A DNA stretch of 64,000 bases, taken from the NCBI RefSeq assembly GCF_024139115.2, contig NC_085141.1, forward strand, positions 170,388,994 through 170,452,993, given 5' to 3'. The position numbers and the translations under genes are program-made. The DNA comes from Armigeres subalbatus. Its lineage: Eukaryota; Arthropoda; Insecta; Diptera; Culicidae. Shown here one piece after another: positions 11,750 to 22,478 of this stretch. Each line of letters starts with the position of its first letter. Positions within the stretch are counted from its first letter, which is position 1. The notes beneath the pieces are model-generated. The model had not been told where the DNA came from, made no database searches, and was given only the letters and a program-made list of their open reading frames with translations.

Positions 11750-12290
11750 TTCACATCTTCACTTCACTTCACTTCACATCGTCACACATCTTATTTCTCT
11801 TCCATTTTTTTTCACTCCACATCTGATTTTCCACTTGTCACGTCTCGTTTTCACTTCTCACATCTTATTTCTTATTTCTCATTATTAAATTCTCACTTCT
11901 AAATTCTCGCACTGTACTTCATATTTCTCATTGCTGAGTATTCGCGTCTCACTTCAAAATTCTCAATTCTTACTCTTCATTTCTTCATTTCAATTCTTGC
12001 TTCCCACTTTGCACTTCTCGGGTCTCGATTTTAACTTCTGACATCACATTTCTTAATTCTCATATTTGAATTCTTGTTTCTAATTTCTCACTCCTCACCT
12101 TCAATGTCTTATTTCTTTCAGCTAGCGTATTGCTTCTCTTTTCTTAATTCTCATTTTTATTTCTCGCTTCTCCCATCTTACTTCTCATGTGAACGTAGGC
12201 ACAATTCTCGATAATTACTCACTTGTCATATTTCACATTTCACCTCTCGTCACTCGAAACTTCTCACTTAACATTTTTCACTAATCTTTT
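11750..12290. repeat. Degenerate CT-rich short tandem array
   Basis: About 540 bp are built from variants of ACTTCTCAC, ATTTCTCA and TCTCATTTCT at roughly 8-12 bp spacing. One strand is almost free of G. The periodicity is too eroded to define a single unit. Open frames across it have no coding meaning. Confidence 0.75.
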
Positions 12291-14224
12291 TTACTATTTA
12301 CTTTTTTCTTACGTTTTTTATATTAAAAATGTTTATGGCACACCCCTTTTTCAAACTATGACTTCCACAGTCTAGCATATATAACGGGAGCTGTATCTTA
12401 GAAACGGTAGCACTCAGAAAAAAATTACTGTATACTTTTTCCATTGGAAATTCAACGTTCTTTTATAAAATTGAGTCTATAAAAACATAAAAAACATTTC
12501 CACCATTTTAAAAAAAAATATTTAAAAAAAAATTATAACTTTTTTGTCCATCTTTTCTCCATTATGACTCATAGTGCAAAAAAATGCATATATTATCTGC
12601 TACAACATGTCAAAAAATAATTTTTGTTTTAAAATTTGTTTTGAGAAAATTGATTTTTAAGTTTTATTTTCAATGTTTGAACATTTTTTTACAGTGTATA
12701 TTTTTTTCACATAGCCCCACTGATTAACTAAAACGTCGCCGAAGACATCAAAACGATCGGACAAGCCCTTTTCAAGTTATTTTTTTTAATGTGTTTTTGC
12801 TTAGGCCCTTTTGTTAAGAAAATTATTTTGAGCTTTTTAGTGGAATGTCTTCACTTGTCATAAGACAAGTTTGTACCATCCCATTAGGCCCTTGTCAAAA
12901 GTTATTGTCAAAATGGCAAACCAATGATGCAAATTATGTTTTTCTTATCACAAAGAAAGTATATGCAAAATTTCTAATATCAGCTTTTTATTCAAAACAA
13001 ATCTTTAAAAAACAAATATGATAATTTATTATAAATTTCGTGTCAATCTTATCAATTATATTTGAACATTAAACGACGATTTGTTTTTCGAATTCAGTTA
13101 AGTAAGAAAGTAAGTCATTGGGTTTTTCGCCGTCGTTGCATCCTTTTCGTAACATTAAGTTGTCGATGGGTCGTCATCATCTTCGTGATATCATCGTCGG
13201 TGGCAACATCAACTAACCCCATCACAGGTTTTCAAGAGATAGAGAGTGGGACTGTCAGTCGCGTGTGAGTTGTGGCACGTATGCCAAAAGCGCGACAGCT
13301 AATTCCTCCATAAACGGTGTGGTACATACCGTTAAAATAAAAAAAAACAAGAAAGGCAAAAACTGCATCGATTTGACGATTTTCTTTTGGAAGCAATGGA
13401 ACTCGTACTTTGCATATTGCCACACGTTGTGCATATATGAAATGCACGCTGCGTGCAAAACGTCGCGGAGTACCGCACAGTTCGGCTATCCATTAGCTCT
13501 GGAGCAATACTTATGGATATGGGCATCGTTATGTTGTTCGTTCGGCACACCGCCGACACGAGGTTACCGGCATTAAAACGTTATTCTTTTCAATTGAGCT
13601 GTTGTTGTTCGGTTTTTGGTGAGCACATGTTTGTATAATAGTTTGTATTCGGAGACACTGCTCGAACGTTATTCAATTTACAATCGATTAATCGATCAAA
13701 AGAGTTGAACATATCGCGAACATGCACGGTAAATCAATGAAACATGAAAATAGGTCATTTGTTCGATTAATTTTTAAATGTAGTAGAATATTTTGAATGT
13801 AAACTAATATAAATTGAATGGCCATCGCTATATCTTCCATTATCATTATTATTATTGTTAACATCATTATCACAGTGCCCATGCTAAGAGATTAATTAAA
13901 ATAAACTAAACTAAGATATGAGAAGATCTATTAAAGGCATGGAATTCAGAAACAGAGGAGTTAGAGTCTCGATTATTTCGATATTTTTCCGTGTCGGAAA
14001 TATTTCGGAAGATGTCAACTTTGAAGACCAAAGGACCACAACGTCTCGTCACCAGTAAAAAGAATACAAATAAGGAAACACAGACAAAACAGTGGATCAT
14101 TGATGATGCCATGAAGAAAGTAGAGAAGCGTAGAGAAGTTTAAGCGTTGAGTGAAAGCTCATGGTTCACAATTCCTAACACGCTAACATTGTTCGCTTCC
14201 TAAAAGGCCCAAGAAACCGTGAAT
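12291..14224. other. AT-rich stretch with a dispersed repeat and one GC-richer part; no gene recognised
   Basis: At 12813-12875 the words gttaagaaaattattttgag and gtggaatgtcttcacttgtc match 29441-29495 closely, so this is a dispersed repeat ending in a short inverted motif (cttgtcataagacaag). The stretch 13260-13580 is more GC-rich and has an open frame of 103 codons on the plus strand with frames opposite, but no domain or splice pattern that I recognise. Confidence 0.45.
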
Positions 14225-14225
14225 A

Positions 14226-14304
14226 TTTCCCACTGTAAAACATCCTAGGTCGGACCATAAATCGAACGTGCCATCTCCGGATTGGAAATCCTATGCCTCT
14301 GCTC
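14226..14304 (-). mobile_element. Fragment of SINE family B
   Basis: On the minus strand it reads ggagcagaggcataggattt followed by ccaatccggagatggcacg and a B-box-like segment, matching the head of the SINE at 9667-9947. It starts inside the tRNA-like head and joins directly to the 151-bp satellite at 14304/14305. Confidence 0.7.
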
Positions 14305-15294
14305 CATGATGTCGCTAGCCACGGTATCAATCCAATCATCTCCTTCGAGCATTTGCGTCTCAAATCCTGGCGTATGAGATATTGAAGGATCTCCAAATTC
14401 TCCAGGAGTTTGAATCAAATGGTCTACCGAATCAACCACGACTTCCATGATGTCTCCAGTCGCGGTATCAGCCAAATCGTGCCTTCCGAGTATTTGTCTT
14501 CCAATTGCATCTCAAATTCAGGCATTGGAGATGTTGTAAGGTCTCCGAATTGTCCTGAAGTTTGAATCAAATGGTCTACCAATTCAAACACGATTTCCAT
14601 GATGTCTCTAGCCGTAGTATCAACCAAATAATGTCCTCCGAATATGTGTCTTCCATTTGCGTTTCAAATCCTGGCATATGATATGATGTAAGATCTCCAA
14701 ATTGTCTAGGAGTTCTTATCAAATGTTCTAACGAATTCAACCACGAGGTTCATGATGCCCCAAGCCGCGGTATCAATCCAATCATGTCCTCTGAGCATTT
14801 ATTTTCATCTGCGTCTCGAATCCAGGCATTTGAGATGTTGTAAGATGTACAAATTGTTCTGGAGGTCTTTTCAAATGTTCTTCCGAATCAACCACGACTT
14901 ACATGATGTCCCAAGCCGCGATATCAACCCAATAATGTCCTCCGAGCATTTGTCTTTCATTTGTGTTATTTCTAAGATCTTCAAATTGTCCTGGACTGGA
15001 GTTCTTATCAAATGTTATAACGAATCTACCAGCGAATAAGATATTGTACGATCTCCAAATTGTCCTGGAGTTTGAATTAAATGTTTTACCGAATCAACCA
15101 CGGCTACCATTATGTCCTCAGCTGCGACATCAATCTCATCATGTCCTCAAAGTATGTGTATTTTACTTGTGTCTCAAACCCAGACATATGAGTTTTTGCA
15201 AGATTTCCAAATTGCCCTGGAGCTTGAATAAAATGGTCTACCGAATCAACCACGACTGCCGTTATGCCCCCAGCAACGATATCAACGCTATTCT
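14305..15294 (-). repeat. Satellite array, 151-bp unit, about 6.5 units
   Basis: The landmark tcaaatggtctaccgaatc and its variants recur at about 14415, 14566, 14716, 14869, 15006, 15074 and 15227. Spacings are near 151 bp, except for a pair shortened by an internal deletion around 15035. Between landmarks, each unit carries ccacgacttccatgatgtc and ggtatcaatccaatcatgtc. The unit length is not a multiple of three, so open frames across it (with DIMEVVVDSVDHLI-like wording on the minus strand) switch frame in every unit and are not evidence of a protein. The same unit occurs in opposite orientation at 17517-17895. Confidence 0.88.
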
Positions 15295-15849
15295 ACGAAA
15301 TTTTGAAAAAAAAAAATTTGGAATGGCGATTGTGCTCTTAATTCAAACTATTTGGCACAACTAATGAACCCAACAGAAAGTTTAGATTGCGATCTATAAG
15401 TAGTAGTTGTCACGCCAGTTGAACGAAATATGCTGAATATAGAGAGAATGAGTCGTTTCAAATTTCAAGGTCAATTACAGATACGCCTATTTGAAACAGG
15501 TTTCTAGAATTGTATTATGTACAAGTATTTGTAGCTTGTTAATTATGCGCATCAATGACCCATCTCCTTAATTTTAGCTCCTACAGCAAAGGTATCAACT
15601 CAATCGTACTTTTCAAAGCTTTCTTCAGTGTCAACCTTAAATACGGAAGATATTTACTTAGTTAGGCTTCCACAATTGATTCCTGATGAATTTGAATGGA
15701 CAATTTTTGAAGAACTTCATCGGAGATCACCGAAAAGGTTTTCAGCGTTTTTTTTATGGAATCTCAGAATTTTTTTGTGTGGAATTTTCGAAAAAGTTCT
15801 CTGTGGATCTTCTGAAGAAGAATTGCCTTGAATTTTTCAAAAAACACAG
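15295..15849. other. No gene recognised
   Basis: From 15690 to 15849 the sequence is made of degenerate GAA/TTC-rich words (ttcttctag, gaagaacttc), a common kind of low-complexity filler in Aedes DNA. Short open frames here do not resemble proteins. Confidence 0.4.
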
Positions 15850-16080
15850 TTCTTCTTCTAGACTTCTTCTTTGTGTTGCTTAAACGTAAGCTCGGTATCA
15901 AGAGCAACTTCAATATCTCGGTTACGTAGTTGTGATTGAACGGGCACTGATTTCGATGAAAACTTACGACGGAACACTTCAACACGCTCAAAGTAATGTG
16001 ATTGGCCCACCACACCAGATGAGAAGTGATATCTAGGAGCCCCCGCAGCTTGAAGCAAGCTTACGATGTATCGAGGACAA

Positions 16081-16105
16081 CATATATTTTCATGTCGTCG
16101 GCATG
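16081..16105 (+). repeat. 25-bp target-site duplication, left copy
   Basis: This 25-base segment, beginning catatattttcatgtcgtc, is repeated without a mismatch at 17326-17350. Joining the outer flanks across one copy gives a continuous RT reading, so the direct repeat is the target-site duplication of everything between 16106 and 17325. Confidence 0.85.
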
Positions 16106-16735
16106 AGCTTGAGCTTGAGCTTGATTGACTGCTCGTAGTTGCTACTCCATTATGACCAGATCAGCTGTTCTTGCACAGGGAACCAACAGATGTTTGCTTG
16201 GGACTAGCACACATCTTCAATGTACAAGTACTGGTGATCTCATTTGTTAGGTCATACTGGCGCCTGCCACGTCAGAATGCAAGTCAATGTAGGGAAGGGG
16301 AGGAAATGATGATGCAATCACTCGCCCACTGCAAGCCGAATATACCTCTGCACTTGCCACGAGTTCATGCGGAATTTGTTGGAATTTATGGGTTAGGTTG
16401 GAGAGGCAGAGATCCGTCTTGGTTAACGAGCTGCCAATGTGATAGATAGGAGAAGGTAACTGATGGAATTTCTAATTGGATGTAGGAAACGAGCTATATA
16501 AGTTCATTTCCGATTCTAGCAGATTACTGTTAGAATACTCAAGTTGAAGGTATAGGAATAGTAATGGAAACGGTATGGAAGTTTCTAGCGATTGTTAGAA
16601 CATGAGAAATAAAGAGAAAGATACAAAGGAGGAGAATGGAACGGACCTGGGATTTAACCCACGACCTCCTGCGTATGAGGCAGAAGCAGTAGCCATATGA
16701 CTACCAAGCCCGCTTCGAAACAAGTATTAAAACAA
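16106..16735 (-). mobile_element. tRNA-derived SINE with CAAGCT-repeat tail
   Basis: Read on the minus strand it has a tRNA-like head (16712-16642), a body of about 500 bp and a 3' tail of repeated AAGCTC units (16106-16125). Its body is also found as two separated fragments at 42480-42665 and 43330-43405 in inverse orientation, supporting a dispersed family. The apparent open frame 16171-16449 is shared with one of those fragments through nucleotide homology and is not a gene. Its upstream end abuts the 99-bp tandem array, which also lies inside the target-site duplication. Confidence 0.75.
16642..16712 (-). ncRNA. tRNA-Met-like SINE head
   Basis: On the minus strand a degenerate cloverleaf can be drawn: acceptor CGGGCTT with AGGTCCG (imperfect pairing), an anticodon stem TCTGC/GCAGG with loop CTCATAC placing CAT at the anticodon, and a T arm around GGGTTAAATCCC. 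The imperfect acceptor and the adjacent SINE body argue for a pol III promoter module and against a working tRNA. Confidence 0.6.
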
Positions 16736-17325
16736 CTGATTAATTTTATTGCCGGCCGCGCAATGCAGAACACAATAATTCGCGATCGTTCTGCTGTCCG
16801 AAACAAGAGAGATCACGCACTGAACTGATTAATTTTATTACCGGCCGCGCAATGCAGAACACAATAATTCGGCCGACCGCGCGATCGTTCTGCTGTCCGA
16901 AACATGAGAGATCACGCACAGAACTGATTAATTTTATTACCGGCCGCGCAATGCAGAACACAATAATTCGGCCGACCGCGCGATCGTTCTGCTGTCCGAA
17001 ACATGAGAGATCACGCACAGAACTGATTAATTTTATTACCGGCCGCGCAATGCAGAACACAATAATTCGGCCGACCGCGCGATCGTTCTGCTGTCCGAAA
17101 CATGAGAGATCACGCACAGAACTGATTAATTTTATTATCGGCCGCGCAATGCAGAAGAACACAATAATTCGGCCGACCGCGTGATCGTCCTGCTGTCCGA
17201 AACAAGAGAGATCACGCACTGAACTGATTAATTTTATTACCGGCCGCGCAATGCAGAACACAATAATTCGGCCGACCGCGCGATCGTTCTGCTGTCCGAA
17301 ACAAGAGAGATCACGCACTGAACTC
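16736..17325. repeat. 99-bp tandem array, six units
   Basis: Units start with gattaattttatt at 16738, 16827, 16926, 17025, 17124 and 17226. Spacings are 89 (10-bp deletion), 99, 99, 99 and 102 bp. They are nearly identical, so the array is young or homogenised. Each unit has a GC-rich core (ggccgaccgcgcgatcg) set in AT-rich DNA. Because 99 is a multiple of three, long repetitive open frames exist on both strands (33 residues per unit). They are a consequence of the period, and nothing else supports translation. Confidence 0.92.
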
Positions 17326-17350
17326 CATATATTTTCATGTCGTCGGCATG
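17326..17350 (+). repeat. 25-bp target-site duplication, right copy
   Basis: Perfect copy of 16081-16105. It is followed by taatatgaagaagccttgg, which continues the RT coding sequence on the minus strand. Confidence 0.85.
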
Positions 17351-17516
17351 TAATATGAAGAAGCCTTGGACTACATCGCTTAAAAAGAGGGAGAATAGTC
17401 CAAGATTGTTTCTCTATATAGAATGATTCCATTTCGAAACAGAGGAGCCTATTTTAACAGCTTTTTTTCTATCACCCAGACCTATCTGAAAAAACCAAAA
17501 AGCCCAGAAAGTGACT

Positions 17517-17895
17517 CGAGACATCATGGAAGTCGTGGTTGATTCGGTGGACCATTTGATTCTAACTCAAGGACAATTTGGAAAACCAACAACATCTCAT
17601 ATGTCCGGATTTCAGATACAGATGAGAGCCAAATACTCGGAGGACATGATGAGGTTGATACCGTGGCTGGGACATCATGGAAGTCGTGATGGATTTGGTA
17701 GACCCTTTGATTCAAATTCTAGGACAATTTTGGAGATCGAACAACATCACGAATGCTTGGATTTAAGACACAAATGAAAGACAAATATTCGGAGGACATA
17801 ATGAGGTTGATTCCGCGGCAGGAGACATCATGTAAGTAATGGTTGATTCGGTAGATCATTTAATTCAAATTCCAGGACAACTCGGAGAACGTAGA
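17517..17895 (+). repeat. Satellite array, 151-bp unit, about 2.5 units, inverted relative to 14305-15294
   Basis: The landmark gacatcatggaagtcgtg occurs at 17519 and 17670, with a diverged form at about 17825. The unit is the reverse complement of the left array, including tcggaggacatgatgaggtt. Divergence between units is clear, so this is an old array. Confidence 0.85.
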
Positions 17896-18320
17896 ACATA
17901 GAACATTCATACGTGTTTCTAGTTTAGTTTAGATTGAATTTAACAAGTTCACAGAAGATAACATGCCTTTGAATATTTTCTGTGGTTTTATACACAGTTT
18001 TATAAGACAGTTTCATCAGGCACCGAACTATCATCGTATGCATAATAGGGATGCTCAAAATATGTTCCTATGTTCCAGGTGATCTATTTCATATGTTATG
18101 ACAATATTTCCATCATTACTTGATGGATATATATCATTTTCGGTAATACAATATGAGTATATCAAAAAAATTGAATTTTTCAGAACCCGTTGCTTTACCC
18201 TCAACTCTAGCGAAAAATTAAACACCCCTAGAAACAATATTTCGAAACTCCCAGAAACTATAACAGATGACTAAGAGATTAGTGAAAGACTTGAGAAAAT
18301 CGGTTAGAAAACGTCTGAGA
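17896..18320. other. AT-rich spacer before the BEL element
   Basis: No gene or repeat is recognised. It ends ...aacgtctgaga directly against the LTR start. Confidence 0.5.
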
Positions 18321-18800
18321 TGTTGGTACAATATAGCTAAATCTAATCTAATACTACGTCGAGTAAGCACAGGTTGGTGATATCAAATAAACAGAAGATA
18401 TTATGTACTTATTCTAACATTAAACATAAAATACACAGCTATCGAACGAATCCATACTGAAACTCCAAGCAAAGGCAGAAGTGAACAGTATCAGGATCTA
18501 AAGCAGATCACCCACCACCGATTAAAGGACTAAATAACTAAAAAGAGACACTAAATGTAAGTCACCATAAAATTACCCTATACTATTACATATGCTATTA
18601 CCCTAAATGATACTTATATACAAATATGAAACCTTAAATCTATTATGCACAACATGAAATACTCATATTACGTATCAAATTATGTCATTTGTCAGGGATT
18701 TTTTAACGCTACTGTCGTCATCGTCACTGTAGCTGATTGTGCTTCAATAAATCGTTTAAAGAACCAGAAATTTGTCTCTTTCGTTGCAATATTTGCAACA
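18321..18800 (+). repeat. BEL 5' LTR (480 bp, possibly 5'-truncated)
   Basis: It starts TGTTGGTAC and ends TTTGCAACA, giving a TGTTG/CAACA terminal inverted repeat. It matches 26676-27154 almost throughout. The polypurine tract of the element lies 325 bp before the matching start of the downstream copy, so the real LTR may be longer (from TGTCACAAC at 26351) and this copy may have lost its first part. I see no convincing tRNA primer-binding site directly after 18800. Confidence 0.85.
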
Positions 18801-18842
18801 TTTTAAAAAATTCATTTAGTACGTGATCGGGGAAGGTATACA

Positions 18843-20582
18843 ATGCCGAAGCCGGGTGTGAGTTGTGGGGTGTGTATGAGTCCGGATGATAGCCGGATGG
18901 TTTGTTGTGACGACTGTGGTGAATGGTTTCACTATATGTGCGTGGGAGTAGATCAAGGACTCGAGGATGTCGATTGGAGTTGTGCATCGTGCGAAGCAAG
19001 GCGAGCAGCTCAGGTCCCACCGACCCATTTGACGGTTCCAGCACGAGAGGAAGTGACCAAGTCGGCGCAAGGCAACCAGGAGCAACACAATAAACAACTA
19101 ATGGAGTTCCAAAAGCAGATGGAGAAAATGCAACGCAGGTTTGAGGAGCAGCAGATGGCCTATGAGAAGATGCAGGAGGAGAAGGATCGCGAGATGAAGA
19201 ACGCGTTGAATGATCTACAGCACCAGTTTCAGCGCCGAATGGAGAAAAGGGAGCAGCTGACGAGACGAACTGACTGTTCAACCGACTGTGCTTCCACCTA
19301 CAGCAAATTCTACGACGCTAGGTGGCGTGACCTGTGCAGAAGCAGATGTGTGCAAGATGATGGAGCGTATGGAAAGGCAGCTGCAGGAAATGGCACAGAA
19401 GCAGGATCTTGAGACGAAGCGTCTTGAAGAACGTTTGCGGGCAATGGAGATTAGCACCACCGAACCCATACCAAGGAATAGCAATGGTTTGAATGCTGAT
19501 GCAGATCCGTTTGACCCGAATCACCCCTCTGGACTACCCTCAGTAACCTTTTCCAATGAGCTGAGCAGAAGTCAACTCGCTGCAAGGCATGCGGTGGCGA
19601 GGGAGCTACCTATCTTTAGCGGCAATCCCGGCCGTTATTTATTGCCACCTATGAGAGTACCACCAGAATGTGCGGTTTCAGCGACTAGGAAAACCTACTT
19701 CGGCTTCAGCGAAGTCTAAAAGGAAAGGCGCTCGAAGTTGTAAGAAGCCGGTTGTTACATCCAGCCGCACTTGGAGGAGTTATCAGTACGTTGCGTACAC
19801 TGCTCGGTCGTCCAGAAATAATCGTGCACTCGCTGGAATGCAAGATTCGGGAGATGACAGCGCCGAAGACGGAGAAATTGGGGACTCTAATTGACTTCGG
19901 TGTTGCAGTCCAGAACATGTGTGCAACTATCGTGGCGTGTGGATTAAACGAGCACTTGTGTAATGTGGCACTCCTGCAAGAACTTGTTGACAGATTGCCG
20001 CCAACTATCAAGCTCGACTGAGCGAAGCATCGGCAAACATTGCAAGGAATCACACTATCGGATTTTAGTGCTTGGCTAGGTACGCTTGTAGAAGCGGCGT
20101 GTGTAGTGACGGTACCCTCATCCTTTAGCACCTATGTTGTCAAATCCGAGAAGCGTAGTCGGAAAGAAGGAGTACACGTACATTTTGAACATAGCCCCAG
20201 CCGTGCATCTTACGGAAAAGCGTCTCCGTCAGCGTCGACGAAGGAAGTTAGCAAACCTTGCGTTATCTGTCACGGAGGATGCAGCAGCGTTGAGTTGTGT
20301 AAGAAGTTCAAGGAGCTGAATATAGGGGCACGATGGACAGCGTTGAAACAGCACAAGTTATGCCGCAAGTGTTTGGCGAAGCACTTCGGAGCATGTGTGG
20401 TAAAGCAAGCTTGCGGAAGAAATGGTTGTTCATATATGCACCACGAACTACTACACGATGACTCCAGATATCACCGAAAGGAGGAGTTGCAAACGTCGAC
20501 CCAACCGTTGTCGCTACCGCAGACCAGCGTTCAAGAAGTGCCCAGCGAAACATGTAATACTCACATCAGCAGTGTTAGTAAG
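18843..20582 (+). pseudogene. BEL gag with N-terminal PHD finger and C-terminal cysteine-rich domain, frameshifted
   Basis: The first open part (18843-19412) begins with a C4HC3 PHD-type finger: Cys8, Cys11, Cys22, Cys25, His30, Cys33, Cys47, Cys50. A long charged coiled coil rich in Gln, Glu, Lys and Met follows (about residues 75-145). After a frameshift near 19280 the reading continues at 19288-19719 (LAARHAVARELPIFSGNP, the start of the BEL capsid-like domain). It shifts again near 19640, then continues through 19752-20021 and 20040-20580. The C-terminus carries a cysteine cluster (CVICHGGC...LCRKCLAKHF...CGRNGCSYMHHELLH), the usual domain before the BEL protease. Gag would form the particle. 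PHD fingers normally read histone-tail modifications, so a chromatin-targeting role is possible, but that is inference. Confidence 0.85.
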
Positions 20583-20588
20583 ATTTTT
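20583..20588 (+). repeat. 6-bp target-site duplication of the nested non-LTR element
   Basis: attttt here and at 22479-22484. Removing 20589-22484 (element plus one copy) joins the gag and protease reading frames in register, which supports this assignment. It sits next to a T-rich tail, so the exact boundary could be off by a few bases. Confidence 0.65.
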
Positions 20589-22478
20589 TTTTATCTTTTT
20601 TTATCTTTTATTGAGAGGGGAAAGCCAGCGGGAGTGGAGTTCAGAATGAATTTCACTCCTTCTCCCGTAGGCATAAAGCCTTTGCTTTTTTTCATATCAA
20701 CAGTTTACAAACCAAATGATACATTCTTGGTGTTTTTTAAAATTAACTTAACTTTAACGATACAATATTGGAACATTTTCACTACGACTAACATAACAAA
20801 AACTTGACTTACATAGTGTTGGACAAATATCGACAATATTTTTTTTTCAATGCAGAACGCGACAAATTAAAATCGAATACACTATAACATTGATTGAAAA
20901 TTCTACACATACTACTAATCGGTTCATTTTGGCCATAATTTGTACGGGACATAGGAAGACGAATAAAATTGTGGGAACGAAGATCACGACGACGAATATC
21001 AATATCTATAAGACGGACTAAACAACCACAGTCAATGTTTGAGAGCAGAAGGTCAGATATAAATGAAGCTTTATCGACATCACGTCGTAAATACAGCGGT
21101 TCAAGTCCAATGAGTTGGCAACGATCCTCGTATCTTGGGAGATTTTGAGGATCGTTCCAAGGCAAGAGACGAAGCGCAAAACGCACAAACTTGCGCTGGA
21201 TGGACTCAATGCGTTGGATGCCATTTTGGTAATATGGGGACCACACTACAGCTGCGTATTCCAATATTGGTCTAACTAAGGAGCAGTATAGCGCTTTTAA
21301 ACAGTACACACTTGTGAAATTTTGGGTAACTCTAAATAGAAATCCAAGACTTTTCGACGCTTTTGAAGAAATGTACGCTATGTGGTCCTTGAATGAGAGC
21401 TTACAGTCAAGCATAACCCCTAAGTCTTTCACGGTTGTATCTTTCCTTAAAGTTATGTCAAAGATTTTGTAGTCAAAGTTTATGATTGAATGCTTGCGAG
21501 CAAAACTTATAACAGAACATTTAGAGGCATTCAAAACCATCCGGTTGGCAACACACCATTCGGCGAATGCGTTCAACTGAGATTGCAGGTATGAAGCATC
21601 GGTTACGGTACGAATTACACAATAGAGTTTGAAATCATCTGCATACGAAACTTTGAGGCAGTCGATGGAGAAGTTTACATCGTTTAGATATAATAAGAAA
21701 AGGTATGGTCCGAGATGGCTTCCTTGAGGTACGCCTGATGTAACGTTGAAAGATGTTGATATATTATTTCCGATTTTGACAGACATTTTACGACCAACTA
21801 GATAGGAACTGAGCCAATCTAAGATTTTCCCTGAAAACCAAGTCGCTGCAGTTTGAACACCGCAATCTGATGATTAATTTTATCAAAGGCAGCTGATAGA
21901 TCAGTGTATACTGCGTCAACCTGAAGACGATTCTGTAGCGAGCGAGCTATGAACGATACGTACTATACGAGGTTTATGGATGTGGACCTCTTAGGGATGA
22001 ATCCATGTTGAGATTCAGTAATATAATTACTGCAGCTGTGTGTTAAAAATGCTAGAACAATAACCTCGAGCAGTTTCGCGATCCCACGGTAATTTGAAAC
22101 TTCGCGTTTGTCTCCCTTTTTATAGACTGGAAAGATGTAGGATGTTTTCCAAACATCTGGAAAAACTCAGAGCGTAGAGATGTGTTGAAAATGGCAGCCA
22201 ATGGTGAAGATAGGGCAGTTGAGCACTTCTTAATGATCAGTGAAGGCACTCCGTCTGGTCCAGGATTTGTCGAGCGTTTCAGTTTCGTACAAGCATTCAT
22301 AACAGTCTCGGCATCAATGAAAGGGTGAGATCCAAAAGTAGATAGAGTGGGTACATTTAGTGCTGCAGCAGATACTTGTTGTTCATCAAGAACCTCGTTA
22401 GTAAAAACACTGCTGAACTGCCTGCGGAAAAGTTCACAGATGTCCTTCGTAGAAGAAGCCTCAGCATCACCGAGCGAC
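20589..22478 (-). mobile_element. CR1/L2/Jockey-type non-LTR retrotransposon, 5'-truncated, nested in BEL
   Basis: On the minus strand it runs from the middle of ORF2 (22478) to a 3' tail of AAGATAAAAAA-type repeats (about 20620-20589). It is about 1.9 kb, so most of the 5' part is missing. A second copy of its upstream portion is at 52490-53362 in the duplicated block. It interrupts the BEL gag/protease junction, so it is younger than that BEL insertion. Confidence 0.85.
20809..22478 (-). pseudogene. Reverse transcriptase ORF2 remnant of the nested non-LTR element
   Basis: The N-terminal part (22052-22480) has NPGPDGVPSLIIKKC and the first RT block. The middle part (about 22050-21790) is frameshifted, but its homologue at 52522-53097 reads SQHGFIPKRSTS and VYTDLSAAFDKINH, which contains the first catalytic Asp. 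The last open part (20809-21786, 325 codons) has SGVPQGSHLGP, YADDFKLY (residues 48-55), DLGVMLDCKLSFKDH and a C-terminal tail with LRRDVDKASFISDLL. The endonuclease domain is missing by truncation. The first ATG of the open part lies inside the domain and has no biological meaning. Confidence 0.87.

Larger units (their letters stand above)
15850..17440 (-). pseudogene. Fragment of a CR1/L2/Jockey-type reverse transcriptase, split by an insertion
   Basis: On the minus strand the segment entering at about 17440 reads FLSDVVQGFFILHADDMKIY, with HADDMKIY as the polymerase YxDD block. After the insertion at 16106-17325, the reading continues near 16060-15880 with ANHITLSVLKCSVVSF and ALDTELTFKQHKEEV, the usual palm/thumb words of this RT group. 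The reading shifts frame several times, so only about 110 codons of RT remain. The duplicated 25 bases at the insertion lie within the HADDMKIY coding sequence, so that motif is present twice. It is non-functional. The exact clade is uncertain. Confidence 0.72.

Noticed and set aside
11640..12260. CRISPR-like or regulated repeat array in the CT-rich region
   Set aside because: Units are variable in length and sequence with no conserved repeat and spacer alternation; the genome is eukaryotic.
14245..14627. Apparent peptides with DIMEVVVDSVDHLI in the satellite
   Set aside because: The unit is 151 bp, so the frame changes in each copy; similarity between peptides reflects DNA repetition.
16746..17432. 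228-codon repetitive open frame on the minus strand and its 110-codon mirror
   Set aside because: Both follow from a 99-bp repeat unit that is a multiple of three; the composition is not protein-like and the frame enters unrelated RT sequence.
18843..19412. A host PHD-finger chromatin gene
   Set aside because: The open frame lies 42 bp after an LTR and continues into BEL gag, so it belongs to the retrotransposon.
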